In this document: positions 35,545 through 46,425 of the stretch, one piece after another
How the letters are laid out: the number at the start of each line of letters is the position of its first letter
Numbering within the stretch: position 1 is the first letter of the stretch
Source: Diogma glabrata
Lineage: Eukaryota; Arthropoda; Insecta; Diptera; Cylindrotomidae
Assembly (NCBI GenBank): GCA_963693315.1
Contig: OY856186.1
Location: forward strand, 278,895,491-278,959,490
Length of the DNA stretch: 64,000 nt
Direction: 5' to 3'
Position numbers and translations under genes: made by a program
The notes under the pieces: generated by a model
Seen by the model: only the letters and a program-made list of their open reading frames with translations
What the model was told of the DNA's origin: nothing
Databases searched by the model: none

Positions 35545-35737
35545 ATATGGGTTAGTAAAAGTCCATAAGATTGGTGAACCATTACGTCCTATAGTTTCTT
35601 ATATTAATTTTCCTTTATATAATCTTTCAAAATTTTATTCTGATATTCTATCAAGAGTTGTTGGAAAGACTTTTAGCTATGTTAAAAATTCTTATGATTT
35701 TATTGATAAAATTAAAGATTTAGTTATTCCTATAGAC
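35514..35737 (+). pseudogene. Penelope RT 5' piece, plus-strand copy, before the hAT
   Basis: Encodes the segment from RKYNSSFPRIYGLVKVHK to DLVIPID, the same as residues about 100-175 of the minus-strand copy, then enters the hAT. The copy resumes at 39212. Confidence 0.9.
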
Positions 35738-38700
35738 CAGAGGTGGCCAAGCTTCACTACACGTGGAGCCGCAGTACAATAATCTCTCGTTACGAGAGCC
35801 AACATAAAAAATAAAAAATTTCAAAAGTATCAGTTGTTTGGAAATATTTATTTTATTGAAAAAACAAATATGTACTTATGCTTATAAATACATACAAATA
35901 CATATTTAAATTTTGTTACATGACATGTTTGCTGGTAGATGGTATGTTTGTTTGTAACTTGGCCGTGAATTTTCTGAAATCTGGTTCATAGTTTGTTAGC
36001 GCAGTACGAATTAATTCCGTTAAATGCTCATTTGTAAGTTGTGAACGGTGGTTTGATTTTATAAACTTCATTGTTGAAAAAAGTGATTCACAACAATATG
36101 TTGTACCGAATATGGACAGTAATCTGGCAACAGCTTTTTTCAAATTAGGGTACTTTGATTGAGACACTAGTTTCCAAAACTCATTTGGAGATTGTGTGGC
36201 TTTGTGATGCATTTTTAGAATGTGATCTTCCTGTAGCTCTAGTAATTCCATTTCTCCTGAGGCATTGTCATGCAAAATATAACAAGGAATCGTTAAGCCC
36301 TCGTTAATAATGTTAATTTCGAATGGATTTACAAGTAAATTAAGAGAAATATTTAAATTATTCAGATCATTAAATCGCAAGTGAAAGTCTTTTAATAATT
36401 CTGCTAATTTACTGTCATATTCACTCAGTTTGTTATCATTAATTTTAGAGAGTCTGTTCTTCAGAAGAGGAAAGTGGTTGAACACTTTTGTTGTTAAATC
36501 TCGTTGAAAAAGTTGAATTTTTTTAATAAAACTCAGAATCGTTTGAATAAGATCAGTAATAACTTTATCTTGTAATGCTAGGTTGAGGGATTGCAGATGC
36601 TCCATTATATCAGTCAAAAACATGCAGTAATGGATTAATGCATTAATCATCCTTTAATTCCTGATAGTGTTTTTCTTTTTCATTCCCTTCTGATAGGTTC
36701 CATTAACTCAACAAATCGGCTAAGAACATTATAGGTGGATAACCATCGCACAAGGCAGTAAAATGATATATCTTGAGGATGATCTTCAAGATGCAGTGCT
36801 TTGATAAAGTTCTTGAATTGGCGATGGGTTTTTGAATTCGTCCGAATATAGTTCACAATTTGTAGCACAGTTTTCATTACGTTTTTATATTTAAAATATT
36901 TTGCAACTAAATGTTCACGATGAACAATGCAATAAAGTGGCAAAAATTCGGGTATTCTTGGATCATTTTTTAATAGACCAATAAGGCCTACATTTTTTCC
37001 TAACATTGCAGGTGCTCCGTCAGTTGCTACACTTACCAAATTATTCAGTGAAATATCTGTATCTGACAATATATTATCAAGGACACTCTTAATATCAATA
37101 CCACGAGTAGTATTTTTAAGTGCTACCAAATCTAATAATTCTTCCTTTACGATTAAAGATTCGGAAACGTATCGGATAAATACAGCTAACTGTGGGGTGT
37201 CTTGTATATCGATTGATTCGTCAAGGGCTAAGCTGAAAGCAACACTTTTTTTTACATCTACTTGTAGCCGCTGTTTAATATCTTTACTTATTTCTGTAAT
37301 ACGTCACTCAGTGGTATGACGTGATACTGGAACATTGCTAATTAATCTATGCAATTTAGTATTTAAAGGATCCAGCATTTTAACAACCTTTTCCATATTC
37401 TTTTTGATAAATTCTCCCTCAGTGTAAGGTCGTTTAGCATGGGCGATGTTCCAAGCGATCATAAAACTAGCTTCGGTAGTATTATCAGCTTCTGTGCTAA
37501 AAGATGATAATAATGTTTGCTGACTACTTAATGCAGATTTTAAAGAGTTTATTTTGTTTGTTTTGATGTTGGTATTTAACGGATAGTTATCCAAAAATTT
37601 ACTATGGTTTTTTTCGTGATGCCGTTTTAAATTACTGGTTTTATAATGAGAAAGTGATTCATTGCATATAAGAAACAAAGGTTTTCCCCCTTTATTGACG
37701 AATGCGTATGCTTCAACCCATTCTTGCCTGAAGCTACGATTTTCTTCGTCATATCTTCTTTTTTGTGGTCTGACATATTTAGCAGTTAAATTAAACTAAA
37801 ACACAATCCTTAATTTATTTTACTGTTAAAATAATTATTAAAACTTAATAAAAAAAATTGAAATCTGTCAATAATTACCGTCAAATGATGGAAAAAAATT
37901 ACACGACACAGAAACAACAAGTATTACTTTTCTATCGAAAAATATGAACACAATTTTTCACAATGTTATTTTAGCAGCCAGCCCACAATAATGATTTTCT
38001 CTCATTTCATAAATTTATTTATATGAATTATTTTGTTGTTCTTTTATTTCAGTGATTCCCCTAACAATACAATTTAAATTCAGTAAAAATGATTTTGTGA
38101 ATTTGCTGACATATAATAATAGAAACCAAAATACAATTTTTCGTCAGAAAAAAACAGTTAATTTTTTTTTGTTTTAACCAACAAGAAAATTATCCGACTT
38201 GTTGATATTTTTGAATAAGAGCACAAAATATACCAAAATCAGCGCTGTCGTTTTTAAAAAGTAAAAAATAATGGGTATATTTGCCTGGGTCAGCGGAGTA
38301 TCTTAACAGCGCATGCATCAATAGCCGTGTTCGATTTGATTGAAACAACTGAAGCAACTGAAAAATTAAATGCAATTGTTGTTGTTTTTTCAGTTGTTTC
38401 AGTTAAATCGAACGCACCTAATGAAATTACTTTTACTCATGAGATTTGAGCAACTTTTTATTATTATTTTTTAATAGTAGCACAATACTTTAAAATGTAG
38501 CTAGGTTCATTCTCTATTAATCATGAGAGCTTAGGCTAGGTTCATTCTCTATTAATCAATCTTACTGTCGTAGATGGAGAAGCGGTTGAGATAGCATATG
38601 TCGGAATTGCACGTATTTTTTAATTCTATTTAATTATGAACTTATTCATTTTTTAATTGGAATATTAAAGGATACATTAAATTTAACGTCGGCAAATTGC

Positions 38701-39203
38701 CTAAAGATAAAATATCAAAAATATTGTCTATAAAAAAATTGCAGAAAAAGATAATCATAGAAAAACAAACGAATCCAAAAGGAAAGACTTTTGATTTTAA
38801 GACAGATTTTTGTGCATTAATTTGAGACGAATATAGGTGATTTTATTGTTAGTCCACTAGAATATGTTAAACGTATAACCTTAAATAATAAAATTAGTTA
38901 AATTTATTTATAACAGCGGATTATAAACTTGATTCGCGAAGTAAAGTAGTATGAAACTAAAACAAAATCGCAAAACACTCCAATAGTAGTAACCTCGACA
39001 GGACGGACCTAAATATAATAATATGATTGCATTAAATCATATTATATTAAACAGCATTATAAATTATATGTATTATTTCTAATTTTGTTACAATTTTTAT
39101 GAATTATTAAATATTATTTAATTTTTTCATTTCTTTTCGAGAGCCGCATTTATTCTTTCAAAGAGCCGCATGCGGCTCGCGAGCCGCGGTTTGGCCATGT
39201 GTG
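35738..39203 (-). mobile_element. hAT DNA transposon, degenerate
   Basis: Flanked by a perfect 8-bp duplication CTATAGAC (35730-35737 and 39204-39211), the hAT signature. Ends CAGAGGTGGCCAA and, inverted, CACACATGGCCAA. Subterminal GAGCCGC repeats are prominent near both ends (35766-35770 and 39139-39187). Transposase lies on the minus strand in several pieces. Confidence 0.92.
35916..37770 (-). pseudogene. hAT transposase, broken
   Basis: Read on the minus strand. From about 37770 there is an N-terminal segment including a BED-type zinc-finger region (EWVEAYAFVNKGGKPLFLIC then H..H spacing in LKRHHEKNH), a frame 37678-37304, stops, then 37129-36680 with the RNase H-like core (VATDGAPAMLGK, CIVHREHL, RWLSTYN), a frame change near 36660, then 36650-35916 ending with the hAT dimerisation domain (CCESLFSTMKFIKSNHRSQL near its C-terminus). 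It resembles the SPIN/ZBED5-like branch. No in-frame ATG at the N-terminus and several breaks make it non-functional. Confidence 0.85.
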
Positions 39204-39211
39204 CTATAGAC

Positions 39212-40533
39212 TATTCTTTGATTTCTTTAGATGTGACATCACTTTTCACAAATATTCCAAATTCCTTAGTTCTTGAGTGTATTGAAAGTAAATGGGATGA
39301 AATTGAAATAGTTATTCAAGAACTTGCTAATCAAGAATTTATTATTAGTAATATTCGACGACAAAATTCTGTTAATGTTAGAAAAACAATATTCAATATA
39401 AAATTTTAGAGAAAGATATTTTCATTGAAGGACTGTTATTAGTATTAAACCATTGTTATTTTTCTTATAATAATGTTTTTTATCAACAAATTTATGGTTC
39501 TCCTATGGGATCTCCAGCTAGTCCAGTGTTAGCTAATTTGGTTATGGAATATGTTGAAATTAAAATTATTGAATCTTTGGACTTTGTGCTTCCATTTTAT
39601 ATGCGTTATGTTGATGATATTCTGACCGCTGTTCCTAGTATTTTAATTGGTTCTGTTCTTGTTAAATTTAATAATTACCATCCTCGACTTAAATTTACTC
39701 TTGAAATTGAGAATGAAAACAAAATTGCTTTTTTGGACACTTTAGTTATAAAAAACAATCTTGGTGAATTAATAACAGATTGGTATCTGAAACCTACTTG
39801 GTCTGGTCGTTATTTAAATTTCAACTCTTCTCTTCCAATTTCGTATAAAAAAAATACTGTATCAATATTGACAGAAAAAATTTTAAAATTATCGAATCCC
39901 ATTTTTCATCATAAAAATTTCAAATTATTAAAAACTACTCTTCAAGAAAATTTCTATCCCGAAAAATTTATTGATCATCACATTTACAATACTATCAATA
40001 TACATAATAATTTAAATTTTGACATTTCTAGAGTTAATAATCAGGACAGCACTTTTAAATTTGTATCCCTACCTTATGTTAAGGTTTTATTTGAGAATTT
40101 AAATCGTGTGTTACATAATTATAATATTAAAGCAGTTTGTAAACCTTGCAATACTCTAAGAAATCGTATTTTCACACCTCTTAAAGATCGTGTTCCCAAA
40201 GAATATTTTTCTAATTTAGTTTACAAAATTAATTGTGCTGAACCTAATTGTGGCTTAACATATATTGGTGAAACTAAACAATATCTTGTTTCCAGGTTAA
40301 AGGACCATAAATATCATATTTCTAGAGGTAATGGGTCACATAGTGCTTTATGTGTTCATGTTATTACTAGTAATCATAAAATTGATTGGGACAATCCTGA
40401 AATTTTAAATTTTGAGTCTAATACGGTTAAGCGCAAAATTCTTGAGTCAATTTATATTAAAAAATTCCATAACAATATGAACATACAATCTGATTGCACA
40501 TATTTAGATAATGTATACCTTTCTTTTATTTAA
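39212..40533 (+). pseudogene. Penelope RT and GIY-YIG, plus-strand copy, after the hAT
   Basis: Continues with YSLISLDVTSLFTNIP. A 7-base deletion near 39391 relative to the minus copy shifts the frame. From 39505 the frame is open again through GSPASPVLANL, RYVDDIL and the GIY-YIG module in its normal form (GLTYIGETK). It is near-identical to the minus copy otherwise, so the two derive from one source. Confidence 0.9.
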
Positions 40534-40815
40534 ATTTTAAAAAATTTTAAAACACTGTCTGTCTATCTTTGTTTTATCTTTCAAAAAAACTTTTTATCCG
40601 TTTGTTTAAAGACGATATTTTATATGTTTCAGTTTAGTTTATAATTAATTGAAAAAATTTTTTTAATTGAAAATTAAAATTAATAATAATAAGATTAGTG
40701 ATAATCAGTGAAGTTGTTTATTTTGACAATACATTTTTGTAAGTGATTTTTGCTGATATTGTTTAAATTGTATTATTATCATTTTCTGTTTTGTATAGTT
40801 GAATATTTTTTGTTC

Positions 40816-40858
40816 TAACCTGAAGATAGCTTTTGTTAAAAGCTGAAACATGTCGTCA
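40816..40858 (+). ncRNA. Minimal type I hammerhead ribozyme in Penelope copy (plus)
   Basis: Same structure as at 33366 with core CUGAAGA. Stem I is UAAC against GUCA, one C-A mismatch caused by a G-to-A change. Cleavage would follow the GUC ending at 40854. Confidence 0.7.
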
Positions 40859-42179
40859 AATAATTAAATAAAATGTTTTTGAAAAATTGAACAAAAAGCT
40901 TAATTTATATACATTTTTGGACTAAAACGATGAAAACAAACAAATAAATATTAAATCGTCCAACAAAATAAAAAATATTACCTATAGTTCAGTTGATCTG
41001 TCATTTAAGTCGATAAGTCAGTCATTTAAGATATCAAACGCTGATGTAGCTCTATTTGTTGAGCATAACTGGTGACAGGTTATTTGTTGGCTTATTTGAG
41101 GTTTTTTAAATGCTTTATCCCATGTTTTGTGGACTTCTGAACAACAGTTAGTCCTTGGAATGGCGTCGAACGCTATTATTGTTCTTCCACTGAAGCTACA
41201 CGTTGTTTTTGTCTTCTTTAATGAACTTGTTACAAACGATTAGCTGTTACAGGAGGTCCTGTTACTAGCGGTAATGAGTTTTGAGTATGGTGAATTATGG
41301 TAGGCGCCTTTGTTTTGACAAATTGGTTCATCGTGAATCATTAATTAAGGCAAAGTTTTGAACTGTTCAACTTTTATTGAGGACTACGCCTTCGAAAAAA
41401 ATCTAAAGTCGCTTCAGTGCGTTTTCTAAAAATTTGATTTTGATTTGGGCCAGATTAAGACAGGAGTAGGTTGGTTTAAAGTGTCTTTATATTAAAGTAA
41501 TTATTATTTTGAAAATTTTAGATTTTGTATGCTCTTATAGGCTCAAAGAGTTTAAAATAAATTAAAATCTATATTCTCAGAGTTTCATGTCTTTATGTTA
41601 ATGTAAACCCGCGCCGCCATACCATTTAAGTTTACTATTCAAATAACATTGGGTTTTAGTCATATAATGATTGGTTTGCCGATTCCAAAGCAAGTACTAG
41701 TGCACGTAATTTAAAACTTGGAAAACTTCAATCTTAAAGTAGTATCCATTCCTTAAAAAGTTTTTTCTGTCCGTTTTCCGTTCTGATTTGATCAATAAAG
41801 TCGTCATTATTTAAAGATTAAACGTATAAATATGTTAAGTCATTATACGTTAATCGTTCTAAAAATGGGTCAGATAAGACGCAAATTCGTTACAGCAGAA
41901 TTGACTTGAAAAATCTATCAAATCTGTATAATAAAATTCAAAACTCATTGTTATTGTTAACCACTTATGGTGCTAACATTTGTTTTGTGTTTGCTTAAAT
42001 GAATATGAAAAACAAATAAATAATTTGTTAACAAATATGTATAATGATAAAAGAAGTTGTAACTGTTTTAAACATTAAATAGAGAAAGTTATTTGTCACT
42101 ATTAAAATTGTGAATAGAAGTTTTTTGATCATATAAGAATGCTTTTCTTACTTGATTCAACAATTTGTGGTTTGCCAAT

Positions 42180-42714
42180 TTACAATAATATTTTTTCAAT
42201 TTGAAATTATATATCTGTCTAAGTTTTTCATCTAATCTGTAACCGAACACATTACATAATCATTAACCGACACGTTCAAGTGGTTAACATTTGCTACAGT
42301 AATTCATTATTTACCGATTTAATTTTCATCAACATTTTATGTTCACGTACTAATGTGCAAATTATATGATTTTATCTATAATTAACGTATTTTAAATAAA
42401 TTAAACTTCTTTTCAACTTCTCCGCAAACAAACAACAAATATTTGTTGTAATTGATTATTATTACACTAAAGGTAAAACTTTAAACTTAACTAAAATCGA
42501 TTACGTGTTAAATAAAACGAGTAGTGTTGAAACCTTGTAAAACAATGTTTTTAAGGATTGTCATCAATTTACATTTTACTGACAATTACAATTTACATTT
42601 TTACTGACAACATTGGGATAGGTTTGTTCATCGAAAATAAATACTAATTTTTTGTTTGATTTTTTAAGTAAGATGTTTTTAAAAACATTTAATAATATTG
42701 TTCGGGATTTTGTA
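42180..42714. other. AT-rich stretch without recognised gene
   Basis: No supported feature. Confidence 0.4.
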
Positions 42715-43084
42715 AGTAATTGAACTCAAGTAACTAAGGAAATAATTTGAATTTTTTCAATTCAAAGGTATGGTTGGAATTATCTCAGAGAAAAACACTG
42801 TTTTGCTCGTTTTACGTGTTTCGATTTGAGATTCGAACTGGTATGGTAATCGATCAATACCATACCATTGAGATCAAATCTTTTGGCAAACACGCTATCC
42901 ACCTCGCCATCAATGCGATGCTATTTCGAAGTTGAAATTTCATGATCACTCTATTTACTTAAGTTGAATTCTAAACTATCATTAGACTCCCATTTTTTCG
43001 GAAACGTTTTAACATTATTTCAGGGATTTTTTCCATTAAATTTCTAGACAGTACTTTTGTGTGAATTCATAGAATAATACCATA
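42715..43084 (-). repeat. Diverged relative of the hammerhead repeat
   Basis: Aligns over its length with the 517-bp unit, including TTGAACTCAAGTAA and TAAATTTCTAGACA. The ribozyme position (42814-42895, minus) keeps stem III (GCGUGU/ACACGU), GAAA and loop complementarity, but the CUGANGA core is replaced by a palindrome (GGTATGGTA...TACCATACC). Confidence 0.7.
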
Positions 43085-43252
43085 TTTGTCCTGAACCGGC
43101 CCGAACAGCAAAGACCTATCTCATCCCTAGTAGTAAATGGCTATTCAATCCTGATGAAGTCAACGTGACAACTGTAGTTGAAGATAAAGATTACTGAGTT
43201 GAAATTTGGGATGAAGAAAGAATCGTCTCACTCACTGTTTTGGAAACATGAT
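43085..43252 (+). pseudogene. Short coding-like fragment
   Basis: One frame reads about 50 residues with a single internal stop (PSSKWLFNPDEVNV, VEIWDEERIVSLTV), ending at TGA. The composition is protein-like but I do not recognise the source. Probably a transposon fragment. Confidence 0.25.
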
Positions 43253-43355
43253 TATTGGATTTTACATATTTAACAGGACGTTAATTTATTTGACCTATAA
43301 GTATATATATGTGTAGTAAACTTTTTCTTATTTTCATGAAAACTTTCGACATAAT

Positions 43356-43387
43356 TTTCTGATGCTTTTGGACTCTATCATCCTCAG
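43356..43387 (-). ncRNA. Weak hammerhead-like motif
   Basis: CUGAGGA, a stem II UGAU/AUCA and GAAA are present in order, but stem III and stem I do not pair well. A degenerate Penelope end is possible. Confidence 0.25.
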
Positions 43388-43403
43388 TGTCTTTGTATAG
43401 TTG

Positions 43404-43778
43404 TCATATCAGCTCCAGAGTTGGCCAATAACAACTCAGATGATCAATGACAACAGTGACGGGTATGGCAAAAGCAAAATCTCGGAATTTTGTTTGGAAT
43501 ACTACCTGTAGTGTTATTTCCAATGGGTTGTGTTGTAAACTTTCTCTCGTTATGGAAAATGAAAAAGCATTAACGTGGTGTATGTCCTGGTCTAAGATTT
43601 CTGTTTGGAAAATTTTACATATATTTAGACCTTCAATATTACCTTCAGTAATTGTAAATTTTCTTCCCGTTTTGGTTTTTGTTACGAGAATGCGAATTCT
43701 TAAAACATATCTGGCCAAAACTATCTTAATTAATGCGTTTCGCCGACATGCACCATATATCCCAACAATTATAAAAAC
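43404..43778 (-). CDS. Possible terminal exon of an unrecognised gene
   Basis: On the minus strand a pyrimidine-rich acceptor (TATTGTTTATAG, ending at 43779) is followed by 124 open codons and TGA at 43404. The product starts hydrophobic (VFIIVGIYGACRRNALIKIVL) and continues with an alternating polar/hydrophobic, beta-rich-looking stretch (ITLQVVFQTKFRDFAFAIPV). AATAAA lies about 115 bp downstream (43285-43290, minus). The first residues loosely recall a membrane segment. I make no family assignment. A piece of an unknown transposon is the alternative. Confidence 0.35.
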   Translation of the reverse strand, partial: VFIIVGIYGACRRNALIKIVLARYVLRIRILVTKTKTGRKFTITEGNIEGLNICKIFQTEILDQDIHHVNAFSFSITRESLQHNPLEITLQVVFQTKFRDFAFAIPVTVVIDHLSCYWPTLELI

Positions 43779-43864
43779 CTATAAACAATAACACACAATT
43801 ATTTACATACAGGTTATTATTATTTACAAATATTTCCAAAATAATTTTCTTCATCAATAAATAT

Positions 43865-45465
43865 TTCTTATTATTTTGGTATTACTTCGGTCTGAAATTA
43901 CTTCGGTCTGAAAGACCTAAGTATTACATTCATGAGCTCAAAGTGAAATTCTTACCCCCACTTTTTTTGACATTTCTCGACGTGCCGTCCGGCCGGCCGT
44001 CATTACCTACGCTGCAGGGAAAACCGCTGGAGGGATTTCAAAAATTTTTTTTTCTAAAAATAGGTATACTCAAGAGAAGGGTCCGAAAGGACGCTGTGTT
44101 CGATAACTGTACCGGAAGTGTGTCAAAAAAATCATTATGTGTGTCAAAAATAGCAAATTTTCATATTTTTGGCTTAACGTTCATTTTAAGTGATTACGAG
44201 TAGGAACATTAAATTTGGAGAAATCTTGATGGTCGGGATTGGTATGTGAGATCAAAAACTAGATTATTGCATTATAAGTTTGTCAAAAAAAAGTAGTCAA
44301 GTGTGTCAAAAGAAAGATTTTTATTTATTTTTTACCCAATTTTTTGGAAAAAATAAAATTGTTTGAAATGAAATTAATTATTATTATTGAGAATCATGGC
44401 ATTATAAGATTGTCAAAAAAATGTTGTCAAGTGTGTCAAAAGATTTTTATTTAGTTTTTTACCTAATTTTTTGCAAAAAAAATAAAAGTGTTTGTTTGAA
44501 ATGAAATTTTATTATTATTATAGAGAATTGAGGCATTATAAGTTTGTCAAAAAATGTTGTCAAGTGTGTCAAAAGCAAGGTTTTTATTTATTTTTTACCC
44601 ACTTTTTTTAGAAAAAAAATAAAATTAATAGTTCGTATGACATGATATTTAATTATTATTATAGAGAATTATGGCATTATAAGTTTGTCAAAAAATAATG
44701 TCAAGTGTGTCAAAAAATGATTTCATTTAATTTTTTAGCCAATTTTTTGGGAAAAACAATGTAGCTGTTTTTATGACGTAAATGTAATTTAAAATGAATT
44801 TGGACATGGAAATTTTTGAATTTGTTATAGTTTTTGAAATATTTTTGGAATTTTGAAAAAGTTTGTATTTTTGATTTTGTAATAATTTTTGCAATATTTT
44901 TAGAATTTCGGCAAAAGTTTTAATATTTGATTTTGTAAGAATTTTTGGAATATTTTTAGAATTTTGAAAAATTTTTAATTTAGATATTATTATAATTTTT
45001 GGAATTTTGAAAAAAGTTTCAATTTTTGATTTTGTAATAATTTTTTGCAATATTTTTAGAATTTTGGAAAAAGTTTGAATTTTTAAGAATTTTTGAAATA
45101 TTATTGGAATTTAGAAAAAATTTAAATATTTGATTTTATTTTAATTTCTGGAATATTTTTGGAATTTTGAAAAAGTTTGATTTTATTTAATTTAACAATA
45201 TTTTTGGAATTACTTCGGTCTGAAAGTTTTGATTATAATTTTCCGGCAACCTATTGATGTTTCGTGTTAGTTTTGTAATAAATTTTTAAACAGAGATAAA
45301 AAATACATGTACTTTAACAAAGAGTTATGTTTGATATACATCGCTGCCCAAAACTAAAAACCATGTCCTCATAAAAGTTTTTTGGCGAAAACTATATCAA
45401 AATCCTTAACCCAGACCGAAGTCTTGATATCTCAGAGCTGTGAGATTTCAGCCCCTCCATATTTT
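43865..45465. repeat. Large repeat, copy 1 (inverted partner at 52463-54305)
   Basis: Begins with duplicated ATTACTTCGGTCTGAAA and ends with CTCAGAGCTGTGAGATTTCA. Inside are four units of 130-140 bp containing TCAAGTGTGTCAAAA (near 44281, 44411, 44545, 44685) and then about 60-bp units of TTTTGGAATATTTTTGGAAT type. The near-identical termini, inverted, bound the second copy. Non-coding and transposon-like. Confidence 0.75.
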
Positions 45466-45796
45466 TTTGTATTAAATTTCTAGATATTACGATGTGTGAA
45501 TTCATAGGATGAGAGAATATTTCGTCAACATCTAAGTCAACATTCTAATCAACATCCTAAGTCACGAGTGTAAAGTCATTATTGATTGTTGCCAATCAAT
45601 GCGAAACTTAATATCTGACGTAAAGTCAATATGTTGTTATATTTTTGGTTAGGAAATATAGACAACATTAGGGGAATTTTAATTTCGGATTGGTTTTTGT
45701 GAACAATTAAGCTTAAGTACATATTGGAAATCACTTGAATTTTGCAATTCGAAATAACTTTTCATTTTCTCTAAAAATCCCTTTAGAAAAAATTTG

Positions 45797-45870
45797 GTTG
45801 TGTTTCGTGTCAGGATTCGAACTACATTCATCAGAGACACATTGTTCAAATCCCGTGTGTCTTACACAAC
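45797..45870 (-). ncRNA. Type III hammerhead ribozyme, family 2, minus copy
   Basis: Stem III GUUGUGU pairs perfectly with ACACAAC; cleavage triplet GUA, cut between 45863 and 45862; stem I AGACACA pairs perfectly with UGUGUCU around loop CGGGAUUUGAACAA; core CUGAUGA; stem II short (UGU/ACA plus weak pairs, first pair A-C); GAAA. Loop I GGAUUUGAA is complementary to UUCGAAUCC of loop II over nine positions (one G-U). Stems I and III are rewritten relative to family 1 yet still pair, which is strong evidence for selection on structure. Confidence 0.82.
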
Positions 45871-46223
45871 TTAGCCAAAGCGGCGATGACGAAACATATT
45901 TTAATTTTGATGTTCAGATAATTTCTAAATTGAAAGTTCATCAACTTTCGCATTGATTGGCAACAATCAATAATGACTTTACACTCGTGACTTAGGATGT
46001 TGATTAGAATGTTGACTTAGATGTTGACGAAATATTCTCTCATCCTATGAATTCACACATCGTAATATCTAGAAATTTAATACAAAAAATACCAAAGAAA
46101 TACAATTTTCAATCATAGATGATAAATTCAACTTAAGTAAATATGAAAAATGATGAAGTTTCAATTTAGAAATTATCTGAACATCAAAATTAAAATATGT
46201 TTCGTCATCGCCGCTTTGGCTAA

Positions 46224-46297
46224 GTTGTGTAAGACTCACGGGATTTGAACAATGTGTCTCTGATGAATGTAGTTCGAATCCTGACACGAAACACAAC
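46224..46297 (+). ncRNA. Type III hammerhead ribozyme, family 2, plus copy
   Basis: Same as the inverted partner, with one stem I mismatch (AGACUCA against UGUGUCU). Core CUGAUGA and GAAA intact. Cleavage predicted after 46231. Confidence 0.78.
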
Positions 46298-46425
46298 AAA
46301 ATTTTTTCTAAAGGGATTTTTAGAGAAAATGAAAAGTTATTTCGAATTGCAAAATTCAAGTGATTTCCAATATGTACTTAAGCTTAATTGTTCACAAAAA
46401 CCAATCCGAAATTTCTTATTATCTT

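Larger units (their letters stand above)
33277..40979. mobile_element. Head-to-head pair of Penelope-like elements, split by a hAT
   Basis: A minus-strand copy (33277 to about 35513) and a plus-strand copy (about 35514-35737 and 39212-40979) meet at their truncated 5' ends near 35513. Outer 3' ends are near-identical and lie next to an 8-bp duplication ACCTATAG (33269-33276 and 40980-40987). So the inverted pair inserted as one event, an arrangement known for Penelope elements. The hAT came later. Confidence 0.9.
32987..42179. repeat. Repeat E, copy B (contains Penelope pair)
   Basis: The host parts are 32987-33276 and 40988-42179, matching copy A at 23165-23450 and onward but without its two non-LTR insertions. 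Compared with copy A the left end is truncated inside the hammerhead. The Penelope pair is flanked by ACCTATAG on both sides. Confidence 0.82.
45466..46425. mobile_element. Hammerhead repeat family 2, inverted dimer
   Basis: Two diverged copies of the hammerhead-type unit in opposite orientation meet near 45950. They share with family 1 the segments TTAAATTTCTAGA, GTGAATTCATAG and CAATCAATAATGAC, but the ribozyme sequence differs. No open frame beyond chance. Confidence 0.75.

Noticed and set aside
33366..40858. LTRs at the ends of the Penelope pair
   Set aside because: The ends are inverted, not direct, repeats and belong to two head-to-head copies.
43131..43175. CTGATGA hammerhead-like core on the plus strand
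   Set aside because: No GAAA at a suitable distance and no pairing stems.
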